64,000 nt of DNA from Henriciella sp. (GCA_013213825.1 JABSQA010000004.1:1-64000); one strand, 5' to 3'; counted from the stretch's first letter, positions 21,699-31,519 are shown. A program made the numbers and translations. The notes: generated by a model from the sequence alone, not told the origin.

Positions 21699-22700
21699 AT
21701 GACACCATTTGGAATTGGATTATTAGGCGCGGCGCGGATTACCGACAAAGCCATCGTGCATCCTGTTCATGTGACACCGCAATGCCAACTCACAGCCATT
21801 GCGGCGCGGGACCGCGGCCGTGCAGAGGCCTATGCAGAACGCTATGGCGTGGCCGAGGTGTTTGACTCCTATGCAGACGTCGTCGCCGCGGATCGGGTGG
21901 ATTTGATCTACAATCCTTTGCCGATCAATTTGCACGCTGAATGGACAATCAACGCGTTGAAGGCCGGTAAGCATGTGCTCTGTGAAAAGCCATTCGCGAT
22001 GAATGCTGAAGAGGCACAAGCCATGTTGAGCGCGGCAGAGGCGAGCGGGAAGCGCCTGATCGAAGCTTTTCACTATCGCTATCACCCCGCCTTCGAAATC
22101 TGCCTCGATTGGGTGGAGGCGGATGAGATTGGCGAACTGCGCGAAATCCACGCCGCTTTCGATGTGCACATCAAAGACAATGGAACCGAAATTCGACACC
22201 GAGTCGAAACGGGCGGTGGGGCGATGATGGATCTTGGCTGCTATCCGCTGCACTGGGCGCTCAGCATCACCGGTGAGGCGCCCAACCAGATCGAAGCCAA
22301 GGCTGAGCTGACGCCGGTTGGGGTCGATGAGACTCTACAGGCTAGTTTGAGCTTTCCATCCGGCGTGACAGCGCATCTGTCCACCAGCATGGCCGAAGGG
22401 GCGGCCTTCCGGGCGACCATGAAACTGATCGGATCCAAAGGGGAGATCGAATTCAACAACCCGCTGGCGCCGCATAATGCCTTCAGTCCAGGCTGGTTAA
22501 GAACGGCAGCCGGACGTGAGGCGGAGATCAGCCCGACCAATACTTACACATGGCAATTGGCGGCGGTATTCCGCGCCATTCAATCGGGCGCGCCTTTGCC
22601 AACAGAAGGAGAGATGATCCTGCGTCAGCAGGTCAGTTTGGATGAAATCTATGCTGCTGCTGGGCTAAGGCATTTGCGTTATTTGCAGGACGCGGGTTGA
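21699..22700 (+). CDS. Gfo/Idh/MocA family oxidoreductase
   Basis: 'GIGLLGAARITDKAIV', 'GKHVLCEKPFAMNAEEAQAM', 'FHYRYHPAF'. Confidence 0.9.
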   Translation: MTPFGIGLLGAARITDKAIVHPVHVTPQCQLTAIAARDRGRAEAYAERYGVAEVFDSYADVVAADRVDLIYNPLPINLHAEWTINALKAGKHVLCEKPFAMNAEEAQAMLSAAEASGKRLIEAFHYRYHPAFEICLDWVEADEIGELREIHAAFDVHIKDNGTEIRHRVETGGGAMMDLGCYPLHWALSITGEAPNQIEAKAELTPVGVDETLQASLSFPSGVTAHLSTSMAEGAAFRATMKLIGSKGEIEFNNPLAPHNAFSPGWLRTAAGREAEISPTNTYTWQLAAVFRAIQSGAPLPTEGEMILRQQVSLDEIYAAAGLRHLRYLQDAG

Positions 22701-22734
22701 CATCTTGGTCTCAAATGAGACATATGTGTCTCAT
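22697..22734. promoter_or_regulatory. Promoter/operator of TetR gene: TTGACA at 22697-22702 and overlapping palindromes GTCTCA-AA-TGAGAC and ATGAGACA-TATG-TGTCTCAT
   Basis: Read directly; lies immediately upstream of and into the proposed TetR start codon (22733). Confidence 0.65.
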
Positions 22735-23293
22735 GACGAATTCTATTCGACCTTCGACGCGGGATGCGATTATCGACGCCGCCTTCGCTGTCTTGAGTAA
22801 GGACCCAAGCGCTGCTTTGGCCGATATTGCAGCGCGTGCCGGTGTTGGGCGTGCGACATTGCATCGCCATTTTGCCAGTCGGGATGATTTGGTGCGCACC
22901 TTGGCCAAGATCGCCAATCAGGAAATGGATGAAGCTGTCGAGGCAGCCTGTGTCGACGCGCAGTCTCATTCCGAAGTTGCGCGATTGGCGTTGCAAGCTC
23001 TGATCCCGCTTGGGGATCGATTTGGCTTTCTGGCATTAGAGCCACTTGAAAACGATCCGGAACTTCGCGCTTTTTATGAGCAGGAGCAACGGGAAACGGC
23101 GGACATGGTTGAAGGTGCGAAAGGCGAGGGCTTGCTTGATCCTGCGGTGCCAACGGCGTGGATTGTACAAGCCTATGATCACTTAATTTATGCCGGCTGG
23201 GAAAGCGTCAAAGCGGGGGAAACAACACCAGACCAGGCCGCAGAATTGGCCTGGCGAACCCTCACCCACGGACTCGGGAGGCCAAAATCATGA
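22733..23293 (+). CDS. TetR/AcrR family transcriptional regulator
   Basis: 'TRDAIIDAAFAVLSKDPSAALADIAARAGVGRATLHRHFASRDDLVR'. Confidence 0.88.
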   Translation: MTNSIRPSTRDAIIDAAFAVLSKDPSAALADIAARAGVGRATLHRHFASRDDLVRTLAKIANQEMDEAVEAACVDAQSHSEVARLALQALIPLGDRFGFLALEPLENDPELRAFYEQEQRETADMVEGAKGEGLLDPAVPTAWIVQAYDHLIYAGWESVKAGETTPDQAAELAWRTLTHGLGRPKS

Positions 23294-24180
23294 CCCTGGA
23301 AACGATTGGGCAATTTGCAACTGAATTTGATGATGCAGTCTTTTTGATTGGCTTGGCCATTCTGCTGATTGAGATTGCCAAAGGCCTATTTGGCGGCAGC
23401 TTAAAAGGGCGCGGCCTACTCGACATGGTGGCCAGTGCTTCGACGCAGATTCCGTATCTTTTGGTCGAGATTTTCCTGATGTCATTTGTCTATATTGCCA
23501 TGGTGATGATCGCCGAGAATTTTGTTTCCTGGCAATTGCCGCTGACCTGGTGGACAGTGGCCCTGGCCTTACTCGCATGCGACTTTACCTATTATTGGGA
23601 ACACCGGATGGCGCACGAGATTCGTCTCTTATGGACGCAGCATGCGGTGCACCATTCGTCGCGCAAGATGAATATCTTGATCGCAATTCGGTTCGGACCG
23701 TTTGAGAGTTTTGCCTCAGCCTTGTTCCACATTCCGCTCATCTTCTTGGGTTTCCCTCCGGAGCTCGTGTTCGCTGGCATTATTATTGTGCTGGGTTATC
23801 AGACCTGGATCCATACGGAGCTGATCGGCAAGCTTGGGCCGCTGGAAGCTGTACTCAACACGCCCGCCAATCATCGCGTCCATCATGGCTGTGACGACAA
23901 ATATATCGACAAAAATTATGGTGGCATCCTGATCGTGTGGGATCGATTGTTCGGCACGTATCAGCGTGAGGAAGAGACGCCGCGCTATGGCTTGAAGCGA
24001 GACTATGACAGCGTCAATCCACTCTCCGTCTGGTTTTCTGAATGGCCGTCTTTGTTCGCAGATTTGAAGACCTCGAAAAGCTTCAGCGATAGTTTCATGT
24101 ACATTTTTGGTCGCCCAGGTTGGCAGCCAAAACAGAAAGCGTCGCGCAAAGTGCTTCTCGAACAAGGCCAAAAAGGATAA
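23290..24180 (+). CDS. Sterol desaturase/fatty acid hydroxylase family protein
   Basis: His clusters 'HRMAHEIRLLWTQHAVHHSSRKMN' and 'NHRVHHGCDDKYIDKNYGGILIVWDRLFGTY'. Confidence 0.92.
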   Translation: MTLETIGQFATEFDDAVFLIGLAILLIEIAKGLFGGSLKGRGLLDMVASASTQIPYLLVEIFLMSFVYIAMVMIAENFVSWQLPLTWWTVALALLACDFTYYWEHRMAHEIRLLWTQHAVHHSSRKMNILIAIRFGPFESFASALFHIPLIFLGFPPELVFAGIIIVLGYQTWIHTELIGKLGPLEAVLNTPANHRVHHGCDDKYIDKNYGGILIVWDRLFGTYQREEETPRYGLKRDYDSVNPLSVWFSEWPSLFADLKTSKSFSDSFMYIFGRPGWQPKQKASRKVLLEQGQKG

Positions 24181-24214
24181 GCCCATACTTGGTTCAAAAC
24201 AGTGGGGTGGATCC

Positions 24215-24670
24215 ATGCGCTATGTTTCGATGATTGCAGCCGCCGCAATACTGGTCGGGTGCGAGACCGTGCCAAATGAAGCGCCAGCGCAAAGTGAGAT
24301 TCGCTACATCACGACCGATGCGGCACGCGCCGCAGGCTTCCCCTTCTCGCCTGCGGTGGAAGCCGATGGTTGGGTGTTCTTATCGGGTGCGCTCGGTACG
24401 GTGCCGGGGGGCGGCCTCGCCCCCGGCGGCATTGGTCCCGAAACCCGTCAGACGATGGATAATATCCAAGCCACTCTGGAGTCTCAGGGACTTGGATGGG
24501 ACCGGGTTGTGAAATGCTCGGTCTTCCTCGCAGATATTGCTGAATGGCCGGCTTTTAACGAGATTTACAAGACCTATTTCGACGGCAATTACCCGGCACG
24601 CAGCGCGCTAGGTGCAAGTGGTCTCGCGTTGGGCGCGCGGGTCGAGATTGAGTGTATTGCCAAGCGCTAA
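24215..24670 (+). CDS. RidA-family protein with lipoprotein signal peptide
   Basis: Signal/lipobox 'MRYVSMIAAAAILVGC'; RidA core 'GPETRQTMDNIQATLESQGLGWDRVVKCSVFLADI...YPARSALGASGLALGARVEIECIA'. Confidence 0.85.
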   Translation: MRYVSMIAAAAILVGCETVPNEAPAQSEIRYITTDAARAAGFPFSPAVEADGWVFLSGALGTVPGGGLAPGGIGPETRQTMDNIQATLESQGLGWDRVVKCSVFLADIAEWPAFNEIYKTYFDGNYPARSALGASGLALGARVEIECIAKR

Positions 24671-25332
24671 TGGGCCAGATCACCGAGGTGACCGGTTTTC
24701 ACATAGATGAGACAGCCTTCATCTGACCAAGGATGATGTTGCGAGCCATGCGGGCTGCGCAGCCATGTGCCGGCGGGATAGTCGCCGAATTCATCTTGGA
24801 ACGTGCCCTCGAGGACCAGAATTTCTTCGCCGCCCCAATGCTGATGCGGTCGAAATTTCGTTCCTGGGGCCCAACGCACCAGCGCCGCGCTTTCGGTCCC
24901 GTGGCTATGCAGCGGCAGAACGCTCAAGCCCGGCACCTGACCCGGTAAGAAATCTGCATCCTGAGTCGCAATCACTTTCTGTTCGATATCAGCTTCATCA
25001 AACTGGTGCAGCTTTACAAAAATCGTACAGCCATCCTTGGAATGCGGCGTATGCTTCGAGCCGATGGGATTGCGGACATAGGTTCCGGCTGGATAATCAC
25101 CATGCTCATCTGAAAAGACGCCTTCAAGCACATAAAATTCTTCGCCCCCGCCATGCGTGTGTTCGCTGAAATAAGACTCAGGTGCATAGCGAACGATTGA
25201 CGTGGCACGGGCCACTTCTTCGCCGATGCGGTCCAGCATTTGCCGATCCACGCCGGCCATGGGCGAGGCGATCCAATCGCGGTCTTCGGGGCGTAATACG
25301 ACGCGTTCGGAGAAGTCTGCATTCAGTCTCAT
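24667..25332 (-). CDS. Double-cupin (ChrR-like) domain protein
   Basis: Two related cupin halves, each with '...GGGEEFYVLEGVFSDEHGDYPAGTYVRNP' / 'WGGEEILVLEGTFQDEFGDYPAGTWLRSPHGSQH'. Confidence 0.88.
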   Translation of the reverse strand: MRLNADFSERVVLRPEDRDWIASPMAGVDRQMLDRIGEEVARATSIVRYAPESYFSEHTHGGGEEFYVLEGVFSDEHGDYPAGTYVRNPIGSKHTPHSKDGCTIFVKLHQFDEADIEQKVIATQDADFLPGQVPGLSVLPLHSHGTESAALVRWAPGTKFRPHQHWGGEEILVLEGTFQDEFGDYPAGTWLRSPHGSQHHPWSDEGCLIYVKTGHLGDLAH

Positions 25333-25341
25333 AAAAAGCTC

Positions 25342-25917
25342 CTAATGCGGTTTGTTGGGGGACAGACGCGCGTGCAGGGCGCGTGTGGATTGATCGAACT
25401 GAGTCACGTCTCTACTGGCACGGGCGAGCAGTTGTGCGCCTTCGACTAGCGCTAGCGCGGCGCTCGCTTCTGCTTCAGGAGCGGCGTGTAGAGACATAGA
25501 GCCGTCTGCCTTTGCGCGCTCGAAGAGCTGCTCGAGCCAGTGCAGACTGTCGCGGTGAAATTGGTCAAGATGGTCGAGTATCTCGTTGGACAAATGATCG
25601 CGGCCCGCACTTAATGACACGCACAGACAGACCTGTTCGCCATTGTCCAAAGCGTCCCGATACAAACGCAAATAAGCGCGCAATTGATCGGCTGCTGTGC
25701 CTTCCGCGTCTTTGATGTTTTTCAGTTGGTCGAAGAAGGCTGCATTATAGCGTTCAATCAAAGCGATCCCGAGATCGGCCTTGGTCGGAAAGTGATGATG
25801 GATGCTGGCTTTGCGAATGCCAATCTCACGGGCGAGATCGGCATAAGAAAAGCCATGATAGCCGCGTTGGCGTACGGCCTGCTCAGCGCTTTGCAGAAGA
25901 GATATACGTGTGCTCAT
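25342..25917 (-). CDS. TetR/AcrR family transcriptional regulator
   Basis: 'QAVRQRGYHGFSYADLAREIGIRKASIHHHFPTKADLGIAL'. Confidence 0.88.
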   Translation of the reverse strand: MSTRISLLQSAEQAVRQRGYHGFSYADLAREIGIRKASIHHHFPTKADLGIALIERYNAAFFDQLKNIKDAEGTAADQLRAYLRLYRDALDNGEQVCLCVSLSAGRDHLSNEILDHLDQFHRDSLHWLEQLFERAKADGSMSLHAAPEAEASAALALVEGAQLLARASRDVTQFDQSTRALHARLSPNKPH

Positions 25918-25923
25918 ACCTCC

Positions 25924-25941
25924 CTACCTAGTGATAGGTAG
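25924..25941. promoter_or_regulatory. Probable TetR operator CTACCTA-GTGA-TAGGTAG
   Basis: Perfect 7-bp arms, directly upstream of the TetR start, between divergent genes. Confidence 0.65.
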
Positions 25942-26032
25942 ATTTAAATTCAAGAGGTGTGCCCCATGCTTGACAATTGTCCCTGCCTATCGCCCTTTGC
26001 AGACCAAGAATTCGAGTAGAGGTGACCCCCAA

Positions 26033-27871
26033 GTGACATCCCCCATTCTGACGGTTCAAGATCTGAAAGTTGAATTCGATACGCCTGATGGTGTCGTCAA
26101 TGCCGTTAAAGGCATCAGCTTCGAAGTGGCCGCAGGCGAATGTGTCGGAATTGTCGGCGAGTCCGGCTCCGGGAAAAGCCAAACCGTGCTCGCGGCGATG
26201 GGCTTGTTGGCCGATAATGGGACCGCCTCCGGATCTGTGAAATTCCACGACACCGAAATGCTCACCGCGTCCGCAAAAACGCTGCGCGACATTCGCGGTG
26301 ACTCCATGTCGATGATCTTTCAAAACCCGCTGACCAGCTTGACGCCGCATATGACCGTTGGGGCACAGATGCGCGAAGTGCTGAAATTGCACAAAGGTCT
26401 GAAAGGTGAAGACGCAAACAAAGTCTGCGTCGACTGGTTGGAACATGTGCGTATTCCCGAAGCGCGTCGGCGGATGGATCAGTTTCCACATGACCTTTCA
26501 GGCGGGATGCGCCAGCGTGTGATGGTGGCGATTGCGATGCTCTGCGGACCGAAGCTGTTATTGGCGGACGAACCGACCACCGCTTTGGACGTCACGGTGC
26601 AAGCGCAAGTCCTGGACCTAATGGATGAATTGAAACGCGAAACCGGAACCGGCATCGCTCTAATCACACACGATATGGGCGTTGTGGCGCGCATGTGTGA
26701 TCGCGTCGTGGTGATGCGCCATGGCGAGATTGTTGAGACGGGCGACATCGACCAGATCTTTTACGACCCGCAGCATGAGTATACGAAAATGTTGCTCGAC
26801 GCGGTGCCCCGCATCGATCAGCCCAATCGTCCAGGCCGCCCGAGCTTGGGGCCGCCCCCCGCGGACTCTGTCGAGCCCATTCTGCGGGCAGAAGATTTGA
26901 AAGTGCATTTTCCCATCAATGTCGGCGGCGGTCTGTTCGGCAAAACCAAACCGCTCAAAGCCGTGGATGGCGTCAGCTTTGACCTGAAGCCAGGCGAGAC
27001 GCTAGGCGTTGTTGGCGAAAGCGGGTGCGGGAAAGCGACCCTGGCGCGCGCGGTGCGAAAATTGGTGCCGAACACGTCCGGGACAATTGCTTGGATGGGG
27101 CGCGATATTTCGGGCGCGGATCGCAAAACCATGAACGGTCTGCGTGATGATTTGCAAATCGTTTTCCAGGATCCCATGGCGAGCTTAGATCCGCGCATGA
27201 CCATTGGCACCTCGATTGGCGAGCCGCTCACCGTGCACGCACCCGAGCTCGACAAAACGGCGCGCGAGAAACGGGTAAAAGAGATCATGCCGCGCGTCGG
27301 TCTAGATCCGGCTTTGATCAATTGTTCCCCGCATGATTTGTCGGGCGGTCAGAACCAAAGGGTTGGCATTGCGCGGGCGATGATTTTGGATCCCAAACTC
27401 GTGATATGTGACGAAGCGGTCTCAGCTCTTGATGTATCCGTACAAGCGCAAGTGGTAGACCTATTGATCGAGCTGCAAAAAGAGTTCGATTTGGCGATGA
27501 TCTTTATCAGCCATGACTTGTCAGTCGTTCGCGAAATCTCGCATCGCGTGATGGTGCTCTATCTCGGCAAAGTGGTCGAATTGGCGGGGCGCGAAGAAAT
27601 TTATGAAGATGCCCGTCATCCCTACACGCAGGCTCTCATTGCGGCGGTGCCCAATCCTGATCCGAAACAGGAACGCGCTCGCGAACGGGTGAAACTGCAA
27701 GGCGACTTGCCGAGCCCGCTCGATAGTCGCGCGCCCTTGCGCTTCCTGAAATCCGAAATCATCGATGACCCGGATGCACAGCAATATGCCCCGAAGCTGA
27801 TCGAAATCGCTCCAGGGCATTTGGTGGCTGAACATGACCCGTTTGAGCAATCGGGAGGGTTACGGGCCTAG
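26033..27871 (+). CDS. ABC transporter ATP-binding protein with two fused oligopeptide-type NBDs
   Basis: NBD1 'GESGSGKSQTVLAAMG...LSGGMRQRVMVAIAM...LADEPTTALD'; NBD2 'GESGCGKATLARAV...LSGGQNQRVGIARAM...CDEAVSALD'. Confidence 0.92.
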   Translation: MTSPILTVQDLKVEFDTPDGVVNAVKGISFEVAAGECVGIVGESGSGKSQTVLAAMGLLADNGTASGSVKFHDTEMLTASAKTLRDIRGDSMSMIFQNPLTSLTPHMTVGAQMREVLKLHKGLKGEDANKVCVDWLEHVRIPEARRRMDQFPHDLSGGMRQRVMVAIAMLCGPKLLLADEPTTALDVTVQAQVLDLMDELKRETGTGIALITHDMGVVARMCDRVVVMRHGEIVETGDIDQIFYDPQHEYTKMLLDAVPRIDQPNRPGRPSLGPPPADSVEPILRAEDLKVHFPINVGGGLFGKTKPLKAVDGVSFDLKPGETLGVVGESGCGKATLARAVRKLVPNTSGTIAWMGRDISGADRKTMNGLRDDLQIVFQDPMASLDPRMTIGTSIGEPLTVHAPELDKTAREKRVKEIMPRVGLDPALINCSPHDLSGGQNQRVGIARAMILDPKLVICDEAVSALDVSVQAQVVDLLIELQKEFDLAMIFISHDLSVVREISHRVMVLYLGKVVELAGREEIYEDARHPYTQALIAAVPNPDPKQERARERVKLQGDLPSPLDSRAPLRFLKSEIIDDPDAQQYAPKLIEIAPGHLVAEHDPFEQSGGLRA

Positions 27872-27899
27872 GAGTGGTTCAGCCGATATTCTGGCTGAG

Positions 27900-28487
27900 T
27901 TACTTTGCGCACAACACGTCAGTCAGATTGCGGCGACCTCGATCGGCATAGACCGCACGGCCAAGTCCCATATCGCGGCAGAATTGCGTGGCATTGCCGC
28001 GGCCGACCGGCACCCGGTCACCATAGGCATCCTTTGGTCGTGGGAAGAAGACGGTATGGCGGCCTTCAATCCCTTGATTATGGGCGCGGTGATCTCCGCG
28101 GCCGCGTCGATTATGGCCAGGGTCGCGGCGATGATTGGCGCGGCGCGCGCGTCCGTCCAAGGGACGCATTGAGCTAATATTGTCATTCATGCGCAACGGG
28201 CTGAGATGCGCCGTTGGACCGTCAATGATCACACAGCGGCCGCGGAAATCTGGATCAACACAAACTTCCCAAGCGCCGTTCACATCAATCGAAGAGACCG
28301 TGTCGTTAAAGCCCAGCTCGCGCAAATTATAGATCGGGCCGTCAACGGCCAAAGCCGAACCTCGGAAATCGGGATGTTTGAAAATCACAGCATCGCCACC
28401 GCGAGATCCATACTGCGCGGCGGCGGGGAGGGCGGTGGCCACACAGACTGTGGCAGCGAGTGCGAGGGCTTTTAAGGCGCGGGTCAT
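27900..28487 (-). CDS. Secreted beta/gamma-crystallin-like (peptidase inhibitor I36-type) protein
   Basis: Signal peptide; 'AVIFKHPDFRGSALAVDGPIYNLRELGFNDTVSSIDV' and 'WEVCVDPDFRGRCVIIDGPTAHLSPLRMNDNISSMRPL' repeats. Confidence 0.8.
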   Translation of the reverse strand: MTRALKALALAATVCVATALPAAAQYGSRGGDAVIFKHPDFRGSALAVDGPIYNLRELGFNDTVSSIDVNGAWEVCVDPDFRGRCVIIDGPTAHLSPLRMNDNISSMRPLDGRARRANHRRDPGHNRRGRGDHRAHNQGIEGRHTVFFPRPKDAYGDRVPVGRGNATQFCRDMGLGRAVYADRGRRNLTDVLCAK

Positions 28488-28574
28488 ATTGCAGGTCCTT
28501 GTATCTATCTTGATACCGACCTTATCGAGGCGTTTCTGAACCCGCCTGGACAGAGATTTTCAGCTTGCGTTCAG

Positions 28575-28889
28575 CTATTCTGCGGCGCGCATAAGCCCTT
28601 GCATGCGATCAATCCAAATCAACCAAGCTTTGCGCCCGGCGTCGGTTAGATGCACCCGAGTTTGGGGGCGACGTCCGACGAAGCGCTTTTCTTGGCGGAC
28701 ATAACCCGCATCCTCAAGCTTGCGTAAGTGGGTCGATAGATTGCCATCCGTGGCCCCGACCTTGTCTTTCAACTCGCCAAAGATGGCCGGGCTAACCGTG
28801 GACAAGTAGGCCATGATACCAAGGCGAAGGCGACCATGAATGACGTCATCTATTTGGGCGTGATCAAAGGGATTGGTCTCATTAGACAT
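28575..28889 (-). CDS. Winged-helix transcriptional regulator (HTH_34/MarR-like)
   Basis: 'HGRLRLGIMAYLSTVSPAIFGELKDKVGATDGNLSTHLRKLEDAGYV'. Confidence 0.85.
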   Translation of the reverse strand: MSNETNPFDHAQIDDVIHGRLRLGIMAYLSTVSPAIFGELKDKVGATDGNLSTHLRKLEDAGYVRQEKRFVGRRPQTRVHLTDAGRKAWLIWIDRMQGLMRAAE

Positions 28890-28905
28890 TTGGTACTCCG
28901 CGTTC

Positions 28906-29526
28906 TTAGACGACGCTTTGGGGTTCATTTCGCATTAGGATCAGGCCGGGCAATAGAACCGTGAGAAATGCGCCGAGCGAGGCAACGCCCCAGATCGCGC
29001 TGGTGCCTTCAAACCATATCGCTGCCGCCAGCATCACGAATGCCCCAAATCCAGCATAGGTGAGCGGCTTCGTGTTCGACATGATGCCTGAGGTGATCAG
29101 GCCGGTGCCATAAATGGCAAACACAATCGGCAATGATGTTTCAAATCCGGCGACAGGACCGCTTGTGACGATGGATTTTGCGATCAATGTTCCAAAATAG
29201 GCAAACAGCGCGAAACCGCCCGCCATCCAAACATTCGCTTCTGCCCGATTGCCAACTGAGTTGCTGCCCGGCTTGTTCCTGATTGTGTAAACCAACAAGG
29301 ATTGGCCGATAATACCGATCACTAGGAACGCGCCCCAGACCCAACCATAAGCCGTTTCAGGCCATCCAAACATATTTGTGGTGATTGAATAGTGTAAGAA
29401 ATAGGCTGTCGTCGTTAGCACGCCCCATAATACGAGAAAGCGACCACCGAGTAGCGGCGCCTGTTGGCCAGCTTCGGCTAAGTCACGCACATAAGCCAAA
29501 TCATCTTGCAGGGTTGTGTGGTTCAT
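28906..29526 (-). CDS. Membrane protein, unknown, paired with the winged-helix regulator
   Basis: About six hydrophobic segments; adjacent to regulator on same strand. Confidence 0.7.
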   Translation of the reverse strand: MNHTTLQDDLAYVRDLAEAGQQAPLLGGRFLVLWGVLTTTAYFLHYSITTNMFGWPETAYGWVWGAFLVIGIIGQSLLVYTIRNKPGSNSVGNRAEANVWMAGGFALFAYFGTLIAKSIVTSGPVAGFETSLPIVFAIYGTGLITSGIMSNTKPLTYAGFGAFVMLAAAIWFEGTSAIWGVASLGAFLTVLLPGLILMRNEPQSVV

Positions 29527-29657
29527 CAAAAACTCCAATAACTTTGAAATGCAAAGTACTCTATCTCACAAGAATGTCAAGGCCTCCGATTTTTCTTGGC
29601 CCCGGGCCCCAGCGCGGTACATATGAGACAATCGATAAATCGCCGGAGGATCCCGCT

Positions 29658-31511
29658 ATGCCAGACGCTGCCAGCCAGCCGCCTTTTCGTCCCCTCGCTC
29701 AAAAGCAACCGGACATAGAGTGCACGCGAAAACCGGACGGGACGGTCTATCTCAAGCAGCGGCACCGTCCAGGAGATCGACCACGGTCCGTGCCTCATGC
29801 ATTGGCGGTGCGCGCCGGCATGCACCCGGACCGCGATTGGCTCAAACAGCGCAATCCGCAAACCGATGAATGGGAGTCGATCACCTATGGCGAAGGCTTG
29901 CAGCGGACGCGGGCGCTCGCGCAAGCGTTCTTGGATATGGGGGCTGGTCCCGACGCGCCGGTCATGATCCTCTCCGGCAACTCGATTGAAAGTGCTTTGG
30001 TGATGGTCGCCGCGATGACGATTGGCGCGCCAGCAGCGCCGATTTCGGTGCCTTATTCCTTGATGTCGAGTGACTTTGCCAAGCTGAAGCATTGCTTCAA
30101 CGCAGTGCAGCCAAAGGTGATTTTCGCGGCCGAATTAAAGCCATTCGCGCCGGCTTTGGCGGCCCTCGGCGATCATGGCTGCGGCGTGATCACTGCTGAT
30201 GGCGCCAATGGTGCGACCTCCCTTAACGGCTTGCTCGACACCGCCGTGACGCCTGCGGTCGATGCCGCGCTGGACGCGCTGACCGACGAGTCGATTGGCA
30301 AATACTTGTTCACCTCTGGCTCGACCGGCATGCCGAAACCTGTGCCGACCACGCAAGGCGCCATGTGTTCCATGATTGGCGGCGTCGAGGGACTGCGCGA
30401 CGATGCGCGGGATCCCGAATATGATCCTGACACACCGGACAATGTGCTCGACTGGCTGCCTTGGAATCACATCTCTGGATCGAATGTGAATTTCAATGGC
30501 GCCTTATGGACGGGCGCAACCTTCTGGATTGATGGTGGCAAGCCAACGGCGGCGCTCTTTGGCGAAACCATCCGCAATGTGCTCGATTGCAAACCCTCGA
30601 CGTTCGGGACGGCGCCAATCGCGCTCGCCATGCTGGCAGAAGCGATGGAAGAAAATGATGAATTGCTCCACGCCTTCTTCGCCAATATGCGCTCGATTGG
30701 TTATGGCGGGGCGACCTTATCTGATGATCTATATGACCGGATTCAAAACCTCGCGATCAAAGCGACAGGTCGCCGCGTGCCGATTATCACCATGTATGGC
30801 GCAACAGAGACACAAGGCATTACCGTCGTGCATTGGGAAGTCGAGCGGGTTGGACTGATTGGTCTACCGCTTCCGGGTCTAACGCTGAAATTGGTGCCGA
30901 CTATGGGCAAGCTGGAAGTCCGCGTGAAAGGCGAGACGGTGATGCCAGGCTATCTCAACCTTCCTGAAAAGAATGCCGAAGTGTTTGATGAAGAGGGTTA
31001 TTATTGCCTCGGTGATGCGGCCAAGTTTGTCGATGAGGATGATCCAAATCAAGGGATTATTTTTGACGGACGTGTGGGAGAGGATTTCAAACTTTCCTCC
31101 GGCACTTGGGTCAGCGTTGGGGTGTTGCGCCCAGATGTCGTCGCCGCCTGTTCGCCCTTAGTGTTCGACGCCGTGATCTGTGGTCAGGACAAGAATTTCA
31201 TCGGCGCCATGTTTTGGCCGTCACCTGCCGCCTTTGAGGACTATGTCAAAACCGCAGGCGGTGACCAAATGGCGGCGTTCATGCAATTGAACAAAGACAT
31301 TGCCGCCAAAGTCGCAGCATTCAACGCGGCTGAGCCCGGTTCGTCGCGCCGCATCAAACGGTTCTTGGTGATGACCGAACCACCAAGCATTGATAAGGGT
31401 GAGATCACCGACAAAGGCTATGTAAACCAGCGCATGACGCAAGATTGCCGTGCCGATCTGGTTGCAAGTCTCTTTGTCGACTCGCCGCCGCCCAATGTGG
31501 TGCAACTTTAA
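29658..31511 (+). CDS. Feruloyl-CoA synthase-like AMP-dependent synthetase
   Basis: 'KYLFTSGSTGMPKPV', 'GYGGATLSDDLYDRIQNLA', 'TEPPSIDKGEITDKGYVNQR'. Confidence 0.87.
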   Translation: MPDAASQPPFRPLAQKQPDIECTRKPDGTVYLKQRHRPGDRPRSVPHALAVRAGMHPDRDWLKQRNPQTDEWESITYGEGLQRTRALAQAFLDMGAGPDAPVMILSGNSIESALVMVAAMTIGAPAAPISVPYSLMSSDFAKLKHCFNAVQPKVIFAAELKPFAPALAALGDHGCGVITADGANGATSLNGLLDTAVTPAVDAALDALTDESIGKYLFTSGSTGMPKPVPTTQGAMCSMIGGVEGLRDDARDPEYDPDTPDNVLDWLPWNHISGSNVNFNGALWTGATFWIDGGKPTAALFGETIRNVLDCKPSTFGTAPIALAMLAEAMEENDELLHAFFANMRSIGYGGATLSDDLYDRIQNLAIKATGRRVPIITMYGATETQGITVVHWEVERVGLIGLPLPGLTLKLVPTMGKLEVRVKGETVMPGYLNLPEKNAEVFDEEGYYCLGDAAKFVDEDDPNQGIIFDGRVGEDFKLSSGTWVSVGVLRPDVVAACSPLVFDAVICGQDKNFIGAMFWPSPAAFEDYVKTAGGDQMAAFMQLNKDIAAKVAAFNAAEPGSSRRIKRFLVMTEPPSIDKGEITDKGYVNQRMTQDCRADLVASLFVDSPPPNVVQL

Positions 31512-31519
31512 GGAAAAGA

